From Betaproteobacteria bacterium (GTDB taxonomy: Bacteria; Pseudomonadota; Gammaproteobacteria; Burkholderiales; Rhodocyclaceae), in the NCBI GenBank assembly GCA_016234745.1, contig JACRAR010000078.1:1-64000 (forward strand): 64,000 nucleotides of DNA, in the 5' to 3' direction. The notes beneath the pieces were generated by a model, which was not told the origin of the DNA, made no database searches, and saw only the letters and a list, made by a program, of their open reading frames with translations. Positions 19,101 through 26,500 of this stretch are shown one piece after another. The first letter of the stretch is position 1; every line of letters starts with the position of its first letter. Position numbers and translations under genes: made by a program.

Positions 19101-19725
19101 GGTTGACGATGACACTGTTGTCAGGTTTGCCTTGTCCTCCCGTCTGCGGTGCCGGCAGGCCGGTATTGAGCATGGTGACGGAAGCCTGGTTGTTGCCGAG
19201 GAAACCGAAGGCGCTCGGCGAGACGCTGGAAAACGTGCTGGCTTTGGTTGTGTCGGCATAGTAGTTGCCGTCGGGGAACTTGACATAGTCGGCGGTGCTG
19301 ACATAGAACGCGCCGGGCACATTGACGGCAGCGCCGGTGCCGAAAGTCACGCCAGCCGGATTGATCAGGAAGAAATTCGGCGTGCTGCCCGGCGCAGTGA
19401 GCTTGAGCAGTCCGTTGATCTGGGAGGAACTGCCACCGGTCACGCGGCTGATGACGTTGGTGAGTCCTGCGGTGCTGGTCGTGAAATTGGCGGATTGCCC
19501 GGTGTTGATGTTGAATACCTGGAAGCTGTGAAACAGGTTGCTGCCGGACAGTCTTCCCAGCGATTCCGGAATCAGGAAACTGGGACCGGTCAGGTTTTGT
19601 GCCGGTTTGCCGAGGCTGGTATCGGTCCTGATCTGGGCGCTGGCGTCCCAGGGCAAGGCCATGGCCAGGATGGATGCAGCGAGAACACGCAGCGCAGGCA
19701 ACGGTGTGGTTTTGGGCAGCGTCAT
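13159..19725 (-). CDS. Giant TpsA exoprotein (filamentous haemagglutinin type)
   Basis: The ~2188-residue protein begins with a signal peptide ending at DASAQ, then a TPS secretion domain (SLGRLSGSNLFHSFQVFNIN ... NPAGVTFG). The rest is a Gly/Ser/Thr-rich beta-helix with recurrent GNAGSV and ITADGAQI rungs. Three tandem ~406-residue cassettes fill about half of it. The C-terminus has two Cys 52 residues apart (SPCQATGG and WECRNG), reminiscent of the disulfide anchor of HMW1-type adhesins. The ATG at 19725 overlaps the CHAT stop as TGATG; a TTG 36 bp upstream is less likely. It is expected on the cell surface as an adhesin or matrix filament. Confidence 0.92.
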   Translation of the reverse strand: MTLPKTTPLPALRVLAASILAMALPWDASAQIRTDTSLGKPAQNLTGPSFLIPESLGRLSGSNLFHSFQVFNINTGQSANFTTSTAGLTNVISRVTGGSSSQINGLLKLTAPGSTPNFFLINPAGVTFGTGAAVNVPGAFYVSTADYVKFPDGNYYADTTKASTFSSVSPSAFGFLGNNQASVTMLNTGLPAPQTGGQGKPDNSVIVNRSSPITIVAGDVTINNSVVGNESGDIRVVALGKRVQEVPLTGDLPSAYGTLSIIKGGKLVSSTAGSSDSGSILVSAGTVSIDQQGAASPSIIASQPVANSTGNAGSVVIKATGDLDLLNGATINVSTNGSGNAGSIDLSAANVTVNGNGVQTVIQSETINRPNQVGSGDAGTIVINTPGTLTLKAGGQLNTSTSGSGDAGSINIDAGKINIDPLGKPMLTGIFVNAQTGSQGAGGTIDIVSDGLLSIAANGRIVANTFSTGNAGAVNVNAGQLTISGGWISSSAYASGNAGSVRIAAGSATLDGLGTSVGGLGVLSETFGAGNAGTVDMAVAGKLEIQNNASINTSTVGGGKAGSVKVVAGSASIDGGTTCCNTGIQSNAMPNSTGDAGNVEVSVTGTLAMTNSGLISSATNGQGNAGTVNLTAGDLSLLKGSQVTSATYSKTGAAGSVQINTGTFLADGAQTGHASGVSASAGQNSSGQTGTVSVAATGAATLSNGATLTVQNDAQVADPTLLSSTILSLTAASITADGAEITASTSRNVPASDIKIKTTGGDILLKNNALIKGKTTGSGDAGLIDVSASGNLTLLSGASINGNTSLSGNAAAISVTAANITLDGSGRSTPISSGSEATDPAHLAEATGKGGAVVVSTPGALKLLSGGQIQSSSMTPGDAGSVSVTAGSITVDNLGSATNTYGGIFSTASSSGNSGSIQVKATGDVTIRNQGQINATANASGNAGIVKVDAGSLTVSDNGWISSDTAGAGKAGAVTVKAGNIALDSGGKISSTSVGNATGDAGSIAVTATGNLSMGVRTAITTATQTRTTGNAGSVTVDVAKDLSLLQGGQISSATSTPQGAAGSVLITTGTLLVDGMQAGRASGISASAATGSSGQTGTVSVTASGTATLSGGATLSVQNDAQSANPASLTSTTLSLTAASITADGAQISASTSRNIPASDIKIKSGGDVTFRNGTQIKGSTTGAGDAGLIDVSATGNLTLADGAAINGNASLSGNAAAINVTAANITLDGNGKPTSILTSTVPNSQSNPAEATGKGGAVTVATAGTLKLLNGGQIQSSSATLGDAGSVDVTAGSILIDNQNGGNILGGIYSTANSQGNSGSIQVKATGDVTVRNKGQINATTYAKGNAGIVNVAAGALTVSGSGWISSDTLGAGKAGTVTVKAGNIALDSGGKISSTADNTASNDAGSVTVTATGNLTVGANTAITTATQTRTAGDAGSVTVTVAKDLSVLQGGQISSSTSTPAGVAGSVLIDTGTLLVDGILNGKTSSISASAATGSSGQTGTVSVSSQGAATVSNGGTLSVQNDATATKPASLTPTTLSLAASKITVDGGQITASTSGNVAGSDIKLRSTGDILLKNNTIIKGKTTGSGDAGLVEVDATGNLTLLNGAGINGNTSLSGNAGAVNVTAANITLDGGGKPATISSGTEATDVARLAEATGKGGIVVVNTPGTLKLLNGGQIQSSSMTKGAAGSVTVNANSIMIDAGSNNSGGIFSTASGSGNSGSIQVKANQDVTVRNQGQINATTFASGDAGIVGVESASLTIASNGWISSDTTGAGKAGTVSVKAGSIALDSGGKISSTAANTASGDAGSVTVTSTGSMTLGAGTAITTATQTKTTGNAGSVVVNVAKDLSLRQGGQISSATSTPQGAAGSVLINTATLLVDGAQGPRASSVSASAAAGSSGQTGNIDVAATDSILLANGGKLAVQNDAFVATPGGLPLSSLQVSAPRITLKDAQITAASTGNMPASRIKVSFSDKLALDPSSITTSSNLGNGGAIDILGGRMLVLENSQITTSVAGAAGNGGNINISADTLLMLTGFIQANTAARNASGGDVAIAALNLVTSGNVLMLGGQTSYSFMPFAFGFNVIQAAAPTGLSGAIRLTSPALDVSASLIGLSAKLIDTGGMGRSPCQATGGSSLVQAGRGGLPASTRDLLGPQGPGTPAKISAVWPTRLVQTSAAWECRNG
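14007..17660. repeat. Three tandem ~1.2-kb coding repeats in tpsA
   Basis: The block beginning TCTGCCCCGA/TCTGTCCCGA recurs at 14007, 15219, 16437 and 17661. This gives units of 1212, 1218 and 1224 bp (404, 406 and 408 codons). Each unit has the same order of sub-blocks, including GGCCGTCACRYTGATYGC-like and TCGTCGCCGTGGTG-like stretches. Lengths differ only by multiples of three, so the frame is kept. Such arrays change copy number by recombination and are prone to assembly collapse. Confidence 0.9.
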
Positions 19726-22028
19726 CACAGCCAGTTTCCGATCAGGACGAAGGGCGCCCAATAGAACGGATGGTCGCTCTCGGGATCGCGGATCAACTTG
19801 ATCTGCGCCTGGCGCAGCGCTTCCGTCTTGGTCAACTGACCCTTGGTCAGTCCGCTGTAGAGCGACTCCATGATGCTGCGCGCGGCTTCGTCCTCCACCG
19901 GCCAGAGCGTACCCAGGACGCTCTTGGCGCGGGCCTTGATCGCCGCGCCGGAAATGCCGAGCGGCGCGCGGTCGTTGCCCTCGGCGGTCTGACAGGCGGA
20001 CAGGCTGAGCAGCTCGATGGGATACTTCTTGAATTTTTCCGACTTGAGCAGCGACTGCAGGCCGTTCATGGTCAGCAGGTCGTCATAGGCCATGATGAAG
20101 CTGGTTTCGGCGCTGCCGCCAAAGACGCCGTGGGAAGCCAGATGCAGGATGCGGTAGTCGCCGGATTGCGCGGCATTCCTGAAGCTTTCCACAGTGAAGC
20201 CGGCATCGAGCATGCGTCCGCCGTGCAGGATGCCGTCAAGCCCATTCACTTCGAGCTTGACTCCCGGCAGTGCCAGCTTGGCGCGCAGATCTTCGGCGGA
20301 GCGCACCGTGGTTTCCTTGCCGGCCACTTGCGTCTTGGTTGAACGGATCGCGCGCAGTTCTCGCTTGGCGGCCAGGCCGCGCGTCGCAGTTTCAGCTTCT
20401 GCAGCACCGCCATCCTGCAGAATTTTCGAGGCGAGCATCGGACCCAGGCGATCGACCACCGGACCGGGCTCGGAAACGCCGGCCACCAGTGCGACAACTT
20501 GATGGTCGAAGGCGGAGGAATTGGTCATGCTCAATCCGGTGACCATGGAAATCGCATATTTTTCGATGGCATATTGCTTGCCGTCATGCAGTGCCGCCAT
20601 CGGCACCAGGCGCAAGACGCCGTCAGGCACCACGACCAGGGTCTTGACCTGGGCCGTGGCAAGTACTTCGGCATAAGGCTGGAGCAGCCAGCCATACAAC
20701 TGCTGCGAAAGCTTCAGATATTCATCTAGGCCGCGCCTCAGGTTGCCGGCAAAGGCGGTCGCCGTCTGGCGCAGCGCCGCGCTGCTGACAGGACTGGTGC
20801 GCCGCAGGACTTTGCCATCCAGAGCCAGCAGGAGTTCGATGCGGTCGGGCAGGATCAGCGGATAGAACACCGCGGTGCCCGGTGCAATCTGTCCGGCGCT
20901 GCCGCCCTGCACCGTCTCGACGGAACAACGGTCGCCGAGAAAGTCCTGCATCTCGGATTGCCGGATCAGTTCCATGGTCGTCAGCACATGCTGCAGTTGT
21001 ATCGCCTGTGTCTCGGCGGGCTGCTTGTCGATCTGCTGCAGCAGCAGGTCGGCATAGCCGAGGTAGATCGGTTCCAGCGTGTCGCTGAAGGAGGAACGGC
21101 CGTTCTCGTATTCGACGGGGATGTCCTGGCGCACCGCCTCGATTTGATCGACCGCGCGGCGGAAGGCCGCCAAGGCCATGCTGGGCTTGCCTTGCTGACG
21201 GAACAGCCGCCCCTGGCGCCATTCGAGATTGATCAACAGGTCCGCGCTGAGCCCGGCTGGCAGGGTGCGCGCGAGTTCGGTGGCCTGCTCGGTGAGCATC
21301 AGGGCATCCTGATGGCGTCCGCGGTCTTCATAAAGCTGCGCCAGGGTGTCCTGCGCCTCGATCAGCAGGCGCTTGTGACCGCGCGTGTCCCCGGATTGTT
21401 GCGCCAGGCGGCGTGCTGCATCGAGATGCAGGAATGCGAGGGGCAGCGCGACAGCGCCGAGTTGGCGCAACTGGTTGCCGAGGTTCAGATGATGACCGGC
21501 CAGGCTGACCTGATCGGGTTCAGCGTTGAGCTTTGCGGAAATTCCGGAAAGGACTTCGAGACGCTGCTTCTCGGAACCAAGACGAGCCAGATTGAGTTGC
21601 GCGCTGTACTGGATGTCGGGACTCTGTCCCGCCGCCAGGTCGACGGCTTCCTGATAGTAGCGTGCCGCATCCTGTTTCTGCTTGCGGATTTGCGCCAGGT
21701 TGCCGAGATACACGGCCCAGCGCGCCTTGTCCGTTCCGGTATGCGAGGCATAGGCTTTCTGCAGCTGCGGTTCGGCCAATTCGTAGCGGTGCGACTGCAG
21801 CAGGGTGATGCCGAGCTCGCCGGCGGCACGTGCCTGGATCGCGGATGACGCAGCCGCTTGCGCGACGCCGGCCAGCAATTCGGCCGCACGATTCAGGTCG
21901 CCTTGCTGGCGCAGGGAGACGCCCTGCGCCAGTTGATTTTCCCAGTCGCTCGCGGGCGCCGCCGCTGCCGGCGCACTGCACAGCAGAATGGTCATTAACA
22001 AGCTCGCAATGAGTGCGCGTGCCCGCAA
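19725..22028 (-). CDS. Exported TPR-CHAT caspase-like protease
   Basis: After a signal peptide ending near APAAAAP, residues about 30-340 form tetratricopeptide-like helices (LAQLYEDRGRHQDAL, GRLFRQQGKPSMAL). The C-terminal ~350 residues are a CHAT domain, a clan CD caspase-like peptidase. The catalytic pair is intact: His633 in LHLASHGVF and Cys679 in LSLSACQTAEG. The typical closing AIKARAKSVLGTLWPV and FYWAPFVLIG are present. It opens with TTG at 22028 behind GGGGGAAG; ATG at residue 12 is the alternative, but it would shorten the signal peptide. It is the first gene of the CHAT-TpsA-TpsB operon and should act in the periplasm or at the cell surface. Confidence 0.9.
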   Translation of the reverse strand: MRARALIASLLMTILLCSAPAAAAPASDWENQLAQGVSLRQQGDLNRAAELLAGVAQAAASSAIQARAAGELGITLLQSHRYELAEPQLQKAYASHTGTDKARWAVYLGNLAQIRKQKQDAARYYQEAVDLAAGQSPDIQYSAQLNLARLGSEKQRLEVLSGISAKLNAEPDQVSLAGHHLNLGNQLRQLGAVALPLAFLHLDAARRLAQQSGDTRGHKRLLIEAQDTLAQLYEDRGRHQDALMLTEQATELARTLPAGLSADLLINLEWRQGRLFRQQGKPSMALAAFRRAVDQIEAVRQDIPVEYENGRSSFSDTLEPIYLGYADLLLQQIDKQPAETQAIQLQHVLTTMELIRQSEMQDFLGDRCSVETVQGGSAGQIAPGTAVFYPLILPDRIELLLALDGKVLRRTSPVSSAALRQTATAFAGNLRRGLDEYLKLSQQLYGWLLQPYAEVLATAQVKTLVVVPDGVLRLVPMAALHDGKQYAIEKYAISMVTGLSMTNSSAFDHQVVALVAGVSEPGPVVDRLGPMLASKILQDGGAAEAETATRGLAAKRELRAIRSTKTQVAGKETTVRSAEDLRAKLALPGVKLEVNGLDGILHGGRMLDAGFTVESFRNAAQSGDYRILHLASHGVFGGSAETSFIMAYDDLLTMNGLQSLLKSEKFKKYPIELLSLSACQTAEGNDRAPLGISGAAIKARAKSVLGTLWPVEDEAARSIMESLYSGLTKGQLTKTEALRQAQIKLIRDPESDHPFYWAPFVLIGNWL

Positions 22029-22128
22029 AGCGCTTCCCCCGTTTCGTTTTTGTTCGGCTGTCGCGTGCAGTCTGAATATCTTCTATGCTTTTCTGCGGCT
22101 TATGTTCTAAGCATACACAAGTGCCAAT
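22029..22128 (-). promoter_or_regulatory. Candidate promoter of the CHAT-TpsA-TpsB operon
   Basis: On the minus strand TTGGCA is followed after 17 bases by CATAAG, an acceptable sigma-70 pair, in the only gap before the CHAT gene. The region then runs through a purine-rich ribosome site into the TTG start at 22028. Confidence 0.4.
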
Positions 22129-23598
22129 TTACCATAAGCGCCCAGGTTTATGGCGTTTCCGCGACATCGCCGGCAGTATTGTGCCGAGTGCCACGATCAA
22201 GGCCAGCGCATTGCCCCAATAGGTGAATGGTGTCATGCCGGCGTAGCCGCTGACTTCGGCGGTGAGTGCATCCGCGGTGAATGCCGGCAGGGCCGCGGCA
22301 ACGATGCCGTCGGGCCGCACCACCGCCGTCATGCCGGTATTGGTGGCGCGCAGCATGTAGCGTCCGGTTTCCAGGGCGCGCATCTGGGCGATCTGCAAAT
22401 GCTGGGGCTGCGCCAAAGAGTTGCCGAACCAGGCCGTGTTGGAAAGATTGATCAGCAGCGTCGCTTGCGGCAGGGCGGCGAGGATTTCTTCGCCGAACAA
22501 ATCCTCGTAGCAGATGTTCGGGGCGATCAATTGCCCGGCGATATTCAGCGGCGGCTGGTGCGCAGCGCCGGGAGTGAAATCCGACATGGGCATTTGCAGC
22601 AGCGCCAGGAACCAGGAGAAGCCCGGCGGCACGTATTCGCCGAATGGTACCAGGTGCGACTTGGCGTAGACCTGAAATTGGTTCGCGACGGACATTGCCA
22701 CGGCGGCATTGAAATAGATTTCGGGTTTGCCGGGTTCGTGGCGACCGACGGCAACGCCAAACAGCGTCGGGCCGTTGGCGAGGAGTTGTTCCAGATATTC
22801 GCTGGAGACATCGTCGAGGAACATCGGCAAGGCAGTTTCCGGCATGACGACAAGCTGCGCCGGATGCGCCCGTGCCAGCCTCGCATAAGTGCTCAGGGAA
22901 TCATCCAGGCGCTCCAGATCCCACTTGCCTTCCTGTGAAATGTTCCCCTGCAGCAGGCTGACTGTGAGCGGCGCGCCGGTCGGTTGCGTCCAGCTGATGT
23001 TTTGCAAGGCGTAACCGCCGGCGCACAGGCCGACCAGCACCAGCCAGCTCGCCGGCCGCCGCCAGGCGCAGGCCAGCAGCGCCGCCAGCACTGCGACGAC
23101 GAGGCTGATGCCATACACGCCGATAAGCGCAGCGTAGCCGGACAGGGGACTCGGCGGGCTTTGCGAATAGCCCAGTGCCAGCCAGGGAAAACCGGTGAAG
23201 AGCCAGCCGCGCAGCCATTCGCTGAGCACCCACAACCCGCTCAGGAGCAACACGTCGCGCCAGACAATGCCGCTTTGCAAACGCCAGTAGAGCGTTCCGG
23301 CCAAAGCCGGGAACAGGGCGAGATAGACGCAGACGATCAGGGTCGCCGCTGCGGCGAGCGGCGCCAGCATGCCGCCGACATCGTGCAGGCTGATGTAGAT
23401 CCAGGAGACCCCGCCGAAAAAACAGCCGAAGCCCCACAGGCAGCCGAGCCGGACAATCTGGCGTTGCGATCCGGCGTTGCGCCACAATACGAACAGCGCG
23501 GCCAGGGTGGCCAGTGGCAAAGGAAACAGGGCGAGCGGCGCAAAGCCGCAGACGGTCAGTGCACCCAGCAGCAGCGCGGTGAACTCAGACCTTTGCAT
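22129..23598 (-). CDS. lnt: Apolipoprotein N-acyltransferase
   Basis: This enzyme N-acylates the Cys of lipoproteins at the periplasmic face of the inner membrane. The start at 23598 gives MQRSEFTALLLGALTVCGFA, the normal Lnt beginning and 489 residues; the open frame further upstream only overlaps corC. About seven membrane helices precede a nitrilase-type domain with the triad Glu (VVMPETALPMF), Lys (YAKSHLVPFGEY) and Cys (NICYEDLFG). Its start overlaps the corC stop by 14 bp, placing it last in the miaB-phoH-ybeY-corC-lnt operon. Confidence 0.95.
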   Translation of the reverse strand: MQRSEFTALLLGALTVCGFAPLALFPLPLATLAALFVLWRNAGSQRQIVRLGCLWGFGCFFGGVSWIYISLHDVGGMLAPLAAAATLIVCVYLALFPALAGTLYWRLQSGIVWRDVLLLSGLWVLSEWLRGWLFTGFPWLALGYSQSPPSPLSGYAALIGVYGISLVVAVLAALLACAWRRPASWLVLVGLCAGGYALQNISWTQPTGAPLTVSLLQGNISQEGKWDLERLDDSLSTYARLARAHPAQLVVMPETALPMFLDDVSSEYLEQLLANGPTLFGVAVGRHEPGKPEIYFNAAVAMSVANQFQVYAKSHLVPFGEYVPPGFSWFLALLQMPMSDFTPGAAHQPPLNIAGQLIAPNICYEDLFGEEILAALPQATLLINLSNTAWFGNSLAQPQHLQIAQMRALETGRYMLRATNTGMTAVVRPDGIVAAALPAFTADALTAEVSGYAGMTPFTYWGNALALIVALGTILPAMSRKRHKPGRLW

Positions 23599-24427
23599 CC
23601 AGCACGATGGCGCTTTGCGGATCCACCAGCAGCGTGTGCACCCGGCGGCTGTCGGCACGCAGCACCTGGATGCGCAGGTTGTCGATCTGCAGCGTTTCGC
23701 CGCGCTTGGGCAGGCGGCCGAGACGATGGATGACCAGACCCCCGAAGGTGTCGAACTCCTCGTTGGGGTAGTCGGTGTTGAATGCGGCGTTGAAATCGCC
23801 GATCTCGGTGGTAGCCTTGACCCGATAGCGGCCGGCGTTGTCGAGGACGATGTTGTCGGCGGCTTCGTCGAAGTCGTACTCGTCCTCGATGTCGCCGACG
23901 ATCTGCTCGAGCACGTCCTCGATGGTCACCAATCCCGATACGCCTCCATATTCGTCGACCACGATGGCCATGTGGTTGCGCGAGGCGCGGAACTCGCGCA
24001 GCAGGACATTGAGGCGCTTCGATTCCGGGATGAACACGGCCGGACGCAGCGCGTCGCGCAGGTCGAATTCCATGCCCGAGAAATAGCGCAGCAGATCTTT
24101 CGCCAGGAGAATGCCAAGGACGTCGTCGCGGTTCTCGCCGACCGCCGGGAAGCGCGAATGGGTGGCTTCGATGACGAATTCCGCGATCTTTTCCATGCTG
24201 TCGTCGATCGTCACCACATCCATCTGGGCGCGCGGCACCATGATGTCGCGCACCTGCATGTCGGAGACGCCCAGGGCGCCTTCGATGATCGACAGCGCAT
24301 CGGCATCGAGCAGGTTGCGCTCAAAGGAAGTGTGCAGCAGATCGAGGAGTTGCTCGCGGTCTTCCGGCGCACGCGTCAGCAGCGCGGAAAGACGTTCGAG
24401 CAAGGTAGGTCGACTGCCTGGTTCCAT
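23585..24427 (-). CDS. corC: CorC/HlyC-type CBS-domain transporter-associated protein
   Basis: About 280 residues with two CBS domains (VRDIMVPRAQMDVV and VVDEYGGVSGLVTIED), followed by a CorC_HlyC transporter-associated domain (DTFGGLVIHRLGRLPKRGET). The family is linked to magnesium/cobalt efflux and metal homeostasis. The ATG at 24427 is used here; a TTG at 24442, overlapping the methyltransferase stop, is possible. In related genomes ybeY is normally the immediate upstream neighbour, but here the methyltransferase gene intervenes. Confidence 0.92.
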   Translation of the reverse strand: MEPGSRPTLLERLSALLTRAPEDREQLLDLLHTSFERNLLDADALSIIEGALGVSDMQVRDIMVPRAQMDVVTIDDSMEKIAEFVIEATHSRFPAVGENRDDVLGILLAKDLLRYFSGMEFDLRDALRPAVFIPESKRLNVLLREFRASRNHMAIVVDEYGGVSGLVTIEDVLEQIVGDIEDEYDFDEAADNIVLDNAGRYRVKATTEIGDFNAAFNTDYPNEEFDTFGGLVIHRLGRLPKRGETLQIDNLRIQVLRADSRRVHTLLVDPQSAIVLDAKV

Positions 24428-24438
24428 AAAATGTTGAT

Positions 24439-26076
24439 TCAAATATTCATCGAGTAGGCGCGATCAGATAAACCGCCTTGGAAATGTTCACCGGGCGATC
24501 TTGCTTGCCGGGGTTGTAGCATGCAATCCCGGTATTGACGAACTGATGCATCGTCTTTCGGCGGAATGTTTTGCGCGTATTCAGCACGCAGTCCTTGTCT
24601 CATCGCCGATTGCCCAAGCTTGATCAGTACGTCACGACTTGGGTACTTCATCAACCTGAGGTCGGTGGCGTTAACTTGTGTGTGGCCGCTGAAGCGCCGG
24701 AAATATTCATCGACAGCCATGGTATTCAGAAACATGGCCAGTCCACGAGCAAGCGCTTCGGGTAGGCCTTGTTTATTCTCGTGAAATACGTTCAGATGGT
24801 TCTCAAAGCCCAGCATTGGAGCATCAGCGAATGCGGCTGGATTGACCACGCTCGCGACGATCCGGCGTTTTTCCTCCTTGGATGAGAATCGGCGCACCAC
24901 ACAGTAATAGCCGTTTGGGTAAAGCCACTTTTCAGTATCGATGGTATGCAGGATGGCGTTGGGTTTCTTCGAATTCGGTAGCGGCCATGTGACTTCGCCT
25001 GCGCTGAAATGTCCGGGATAGAGCAGGGGCACGGTGTCTTTTCCAGGCATGCCTTGTAGATAGGGTTTCATGCGGAAATCCACTACCGGCCCGGTAGATA
25101 CATTGATGCCAAGATCGACCAGGGAATGGCAAGCGGTCGGGGACAGCTCGAATGCGCTATTTTCGGGTGAGGTTGGCACATGAATGAAGCGCTCCGAGTC
25201 GCCCGGGAACACGATCCGATCAAACGAGTGTTCATGGATCGCAAGATCAGCGAAGGTGTCGTCGGTCGATGTCGAAATGACCACCGGTCCTTGCTTGCCG
25301 CCACGTTCCAATCGGACGATGATGTTTTCCTGTAGGACGTTGTCGTCTTTGAATGCTTTGCTGCGCGACTCAAACAAATGTATGTGATGAATGGCCGAAT
25401 GCTTCAGCACCAAGTCGCGAAATGGGCGGTAATAGGGACCATTGCAGAAGCTGCGCGGGATGATCGCCACGATCTGCCCACCGGGGGGCATCAGTAAGAG
25501 CGATAGGGCGACAAAAGCGGTATATAAATTAACGGTTTCAATGCCAACCTGTCGCAGCAGAAGTCGGTAGCGGGAATTGCTGCTGATCTTTTTATACGGA
25601 GGATTGAGAATTGCATGAGTAAAATCATTTTGCCCGAACTGTATTCTGTTGACTGCGGACTCTATGAAATCGCCCCCGGTGATTTCATATGAGAGCGGCA
25701 ACTTTATTGGGTATCCATGCAGCGAAGAGTCCAGTGCCGCATGAAGGTTCTCGTCCAGTTCGAAGGCCGATAGCTTTATTTCACTAAAACTTAGTTCTGC
25801 TGACGCACATCTTTCCAGAAAAGCGCTGGAGAGCGAACCGATTCCGGCTCCCGCATCAAGCAAACGGCAACTCCCACTGCCTGCCGGGAAAAGCTTGGCC
25901 ATAAATGCGGCTGTTCTTGCCGGCGTCAGAAACTGACCGAATTGCGATTTGATCTTCGCCTCGGTGCTTTTCGAGATCAGTATTCTGGTTTGTTCAACTG
26001 TTGCTAGCAATCGTACGGCCCCCGTCTGCGAATCCGTTTCGTTTGGCAGCTCCCATAATTCAGTAAGGATTGGCAA
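24439..26076 (-). CDS. Solitary N6-adenine DNA methyltransferase (Eco57I/PstI-like)
   Basis: The 545-residue protein has the SAM-binding motif I LLDAGAGIGSLSSAF (about 71-85) and, after it, the catalytic motif IV NPPY in AILNPPYKKIS (about 157). This order marks a gamma-class N6-adenine methylase. The N-terminal GQFLTPARTAAFMAKLF is the usual lead-in of Eco57I/PstI-type enzymes. The C-terminal half should hold the target-recognition region. No restriction endonuclease lies beside it. It starts inside the 3' end of ybeY and ends at corC. Its base composition is visibly more AT-rich than its neighbours, suggesting recent transfer. Confidence 0.88.
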   Translation of the reverse strand: MPILTELWELPNETDSQTGAVRLLATVEQTRILISKSTEAKIKSQFGQFLTPARTAAFMAKLFPAGSGSCRLLDAGAGIGSLSSAFLERCASAELSFSEIKLSAFELDENLHAALDSSLHGYPIKLPLSYEITGGDFIESAVNRIQFGQNDFTHAILNPPYKKISSNSRYRLLLRQVGIETVNLYTAFVALSLLLMPPGGQIVAIIPRSFCNGPYYRPFRDLVLKHSAIHHIHLFESRSKAFKDDNVLQENIIVRLERGGKQGPVVISTSTDDTFADLAIHEHSFDRIVFPGDSERFIHVPTSPENSAFELSPTACHSLVDLGINVSTGPVVDFRMKPYLQGMPGKDTVPLLYPGHFSAGEVTWPLPNSKKPNAILHTIDTEKWLYPNGYYCVVRRFSSKEEKRRIVASVVNPAAFADAPMLGFENHLNVFHENKQGLPEALARGLAMFLNTMAVDEYFRRFSGHTQVNATDLRLMKYPSRDVLIKLGQSAMRQGLRAEYAQNIPPKDDASVRQYRDCMLQPRQARSPGEHFQGGLSDRAYSMNI

Positions 26077-26500
26077 CGCCTAGCCGGGCGAGAATTTCGC
26101 TTTCTCTTGTCTCCATCAGCGCGGCTTCGGCATCTGCTTCGTGCGCGTAGCCCTGCAAATGGAGCATACCATGCACCACCAGATGGGCGAAATGGGATTG
26201 CGCCGTTTTCTCTTGCCGACGGGCTTCCTGCATCACCGTCGGTACGCACAGCACCAGGTCGCCTGCCAGCCGCGGCGGTGGTTCGTAAGGAAACGACAGC
26301 ACGTTGGTCGGAAGGTCCTTGCCGCGGTATCGGCCATTCAACAAGCGTCCCTCCACAGCATCGACGAAGCGTATCGTCACCACGGCATCGCAGGACAGCG
26401 CCGCGCTCACCCAGCGCCGCAATTGGCTTCGTGAAGGGAGTACCGCGTCCTCGCAGGCGTATTGCACCGACAGGGATAGATTATGGGTTGGCTTGCCCAT
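26060..26500 (-). CDS. ybeY: Endoribonuclease YbeY (rRNA maturation factor)
   Basis: YbeY is a zinc-dependent single-strand RNase for 16S rRNA 3' maturation and ribosome quality control. The three zinc-ligand His are present in HGMLHLQGYAHE; the usual Asp of GYDH is Ala here. TNVLSFPYE is also typical. The start at 26500 ([10 protein letters not shown]) gives 146 residues, the family length, and overlaps the phoH end by 20 bp; the longer upstream frame is not native. The 3' end overlaps the methyltransferase start by 17 bp. Confidence 0.93.
   Translation of the reverse strand: MGKPTHNLSLSVQYACEDAVLPSRSQLRRWVSAALSCDAVVTIRFVDAVEGRLLNGRYRGKDLPTNVLSFPYEPPPRLAGDLVLCVPTVMQEARRQEKTAQSHFAHLVVHGMLHLQGYAHEADAEAALMETRESEILARLGVANPY

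Noticed and set aside
17677-19764. A ~695-codon open frame on the plus strand opposite the start of tpsA
   Set aside because: The product is Gly/Ala/Arg/Asp low-complexity and mirrors the repeated TpsA codons; there is no ribosome site or recognisable domain.
22080-22128. Sigma-54-like TGGCAC ... TGC before the CHAT operon
   Set aside because: GG and GC are 11 rather than 10 bases apart, a spacing that sigma-54 does not tolerate; a sigma-70 reading fits better.
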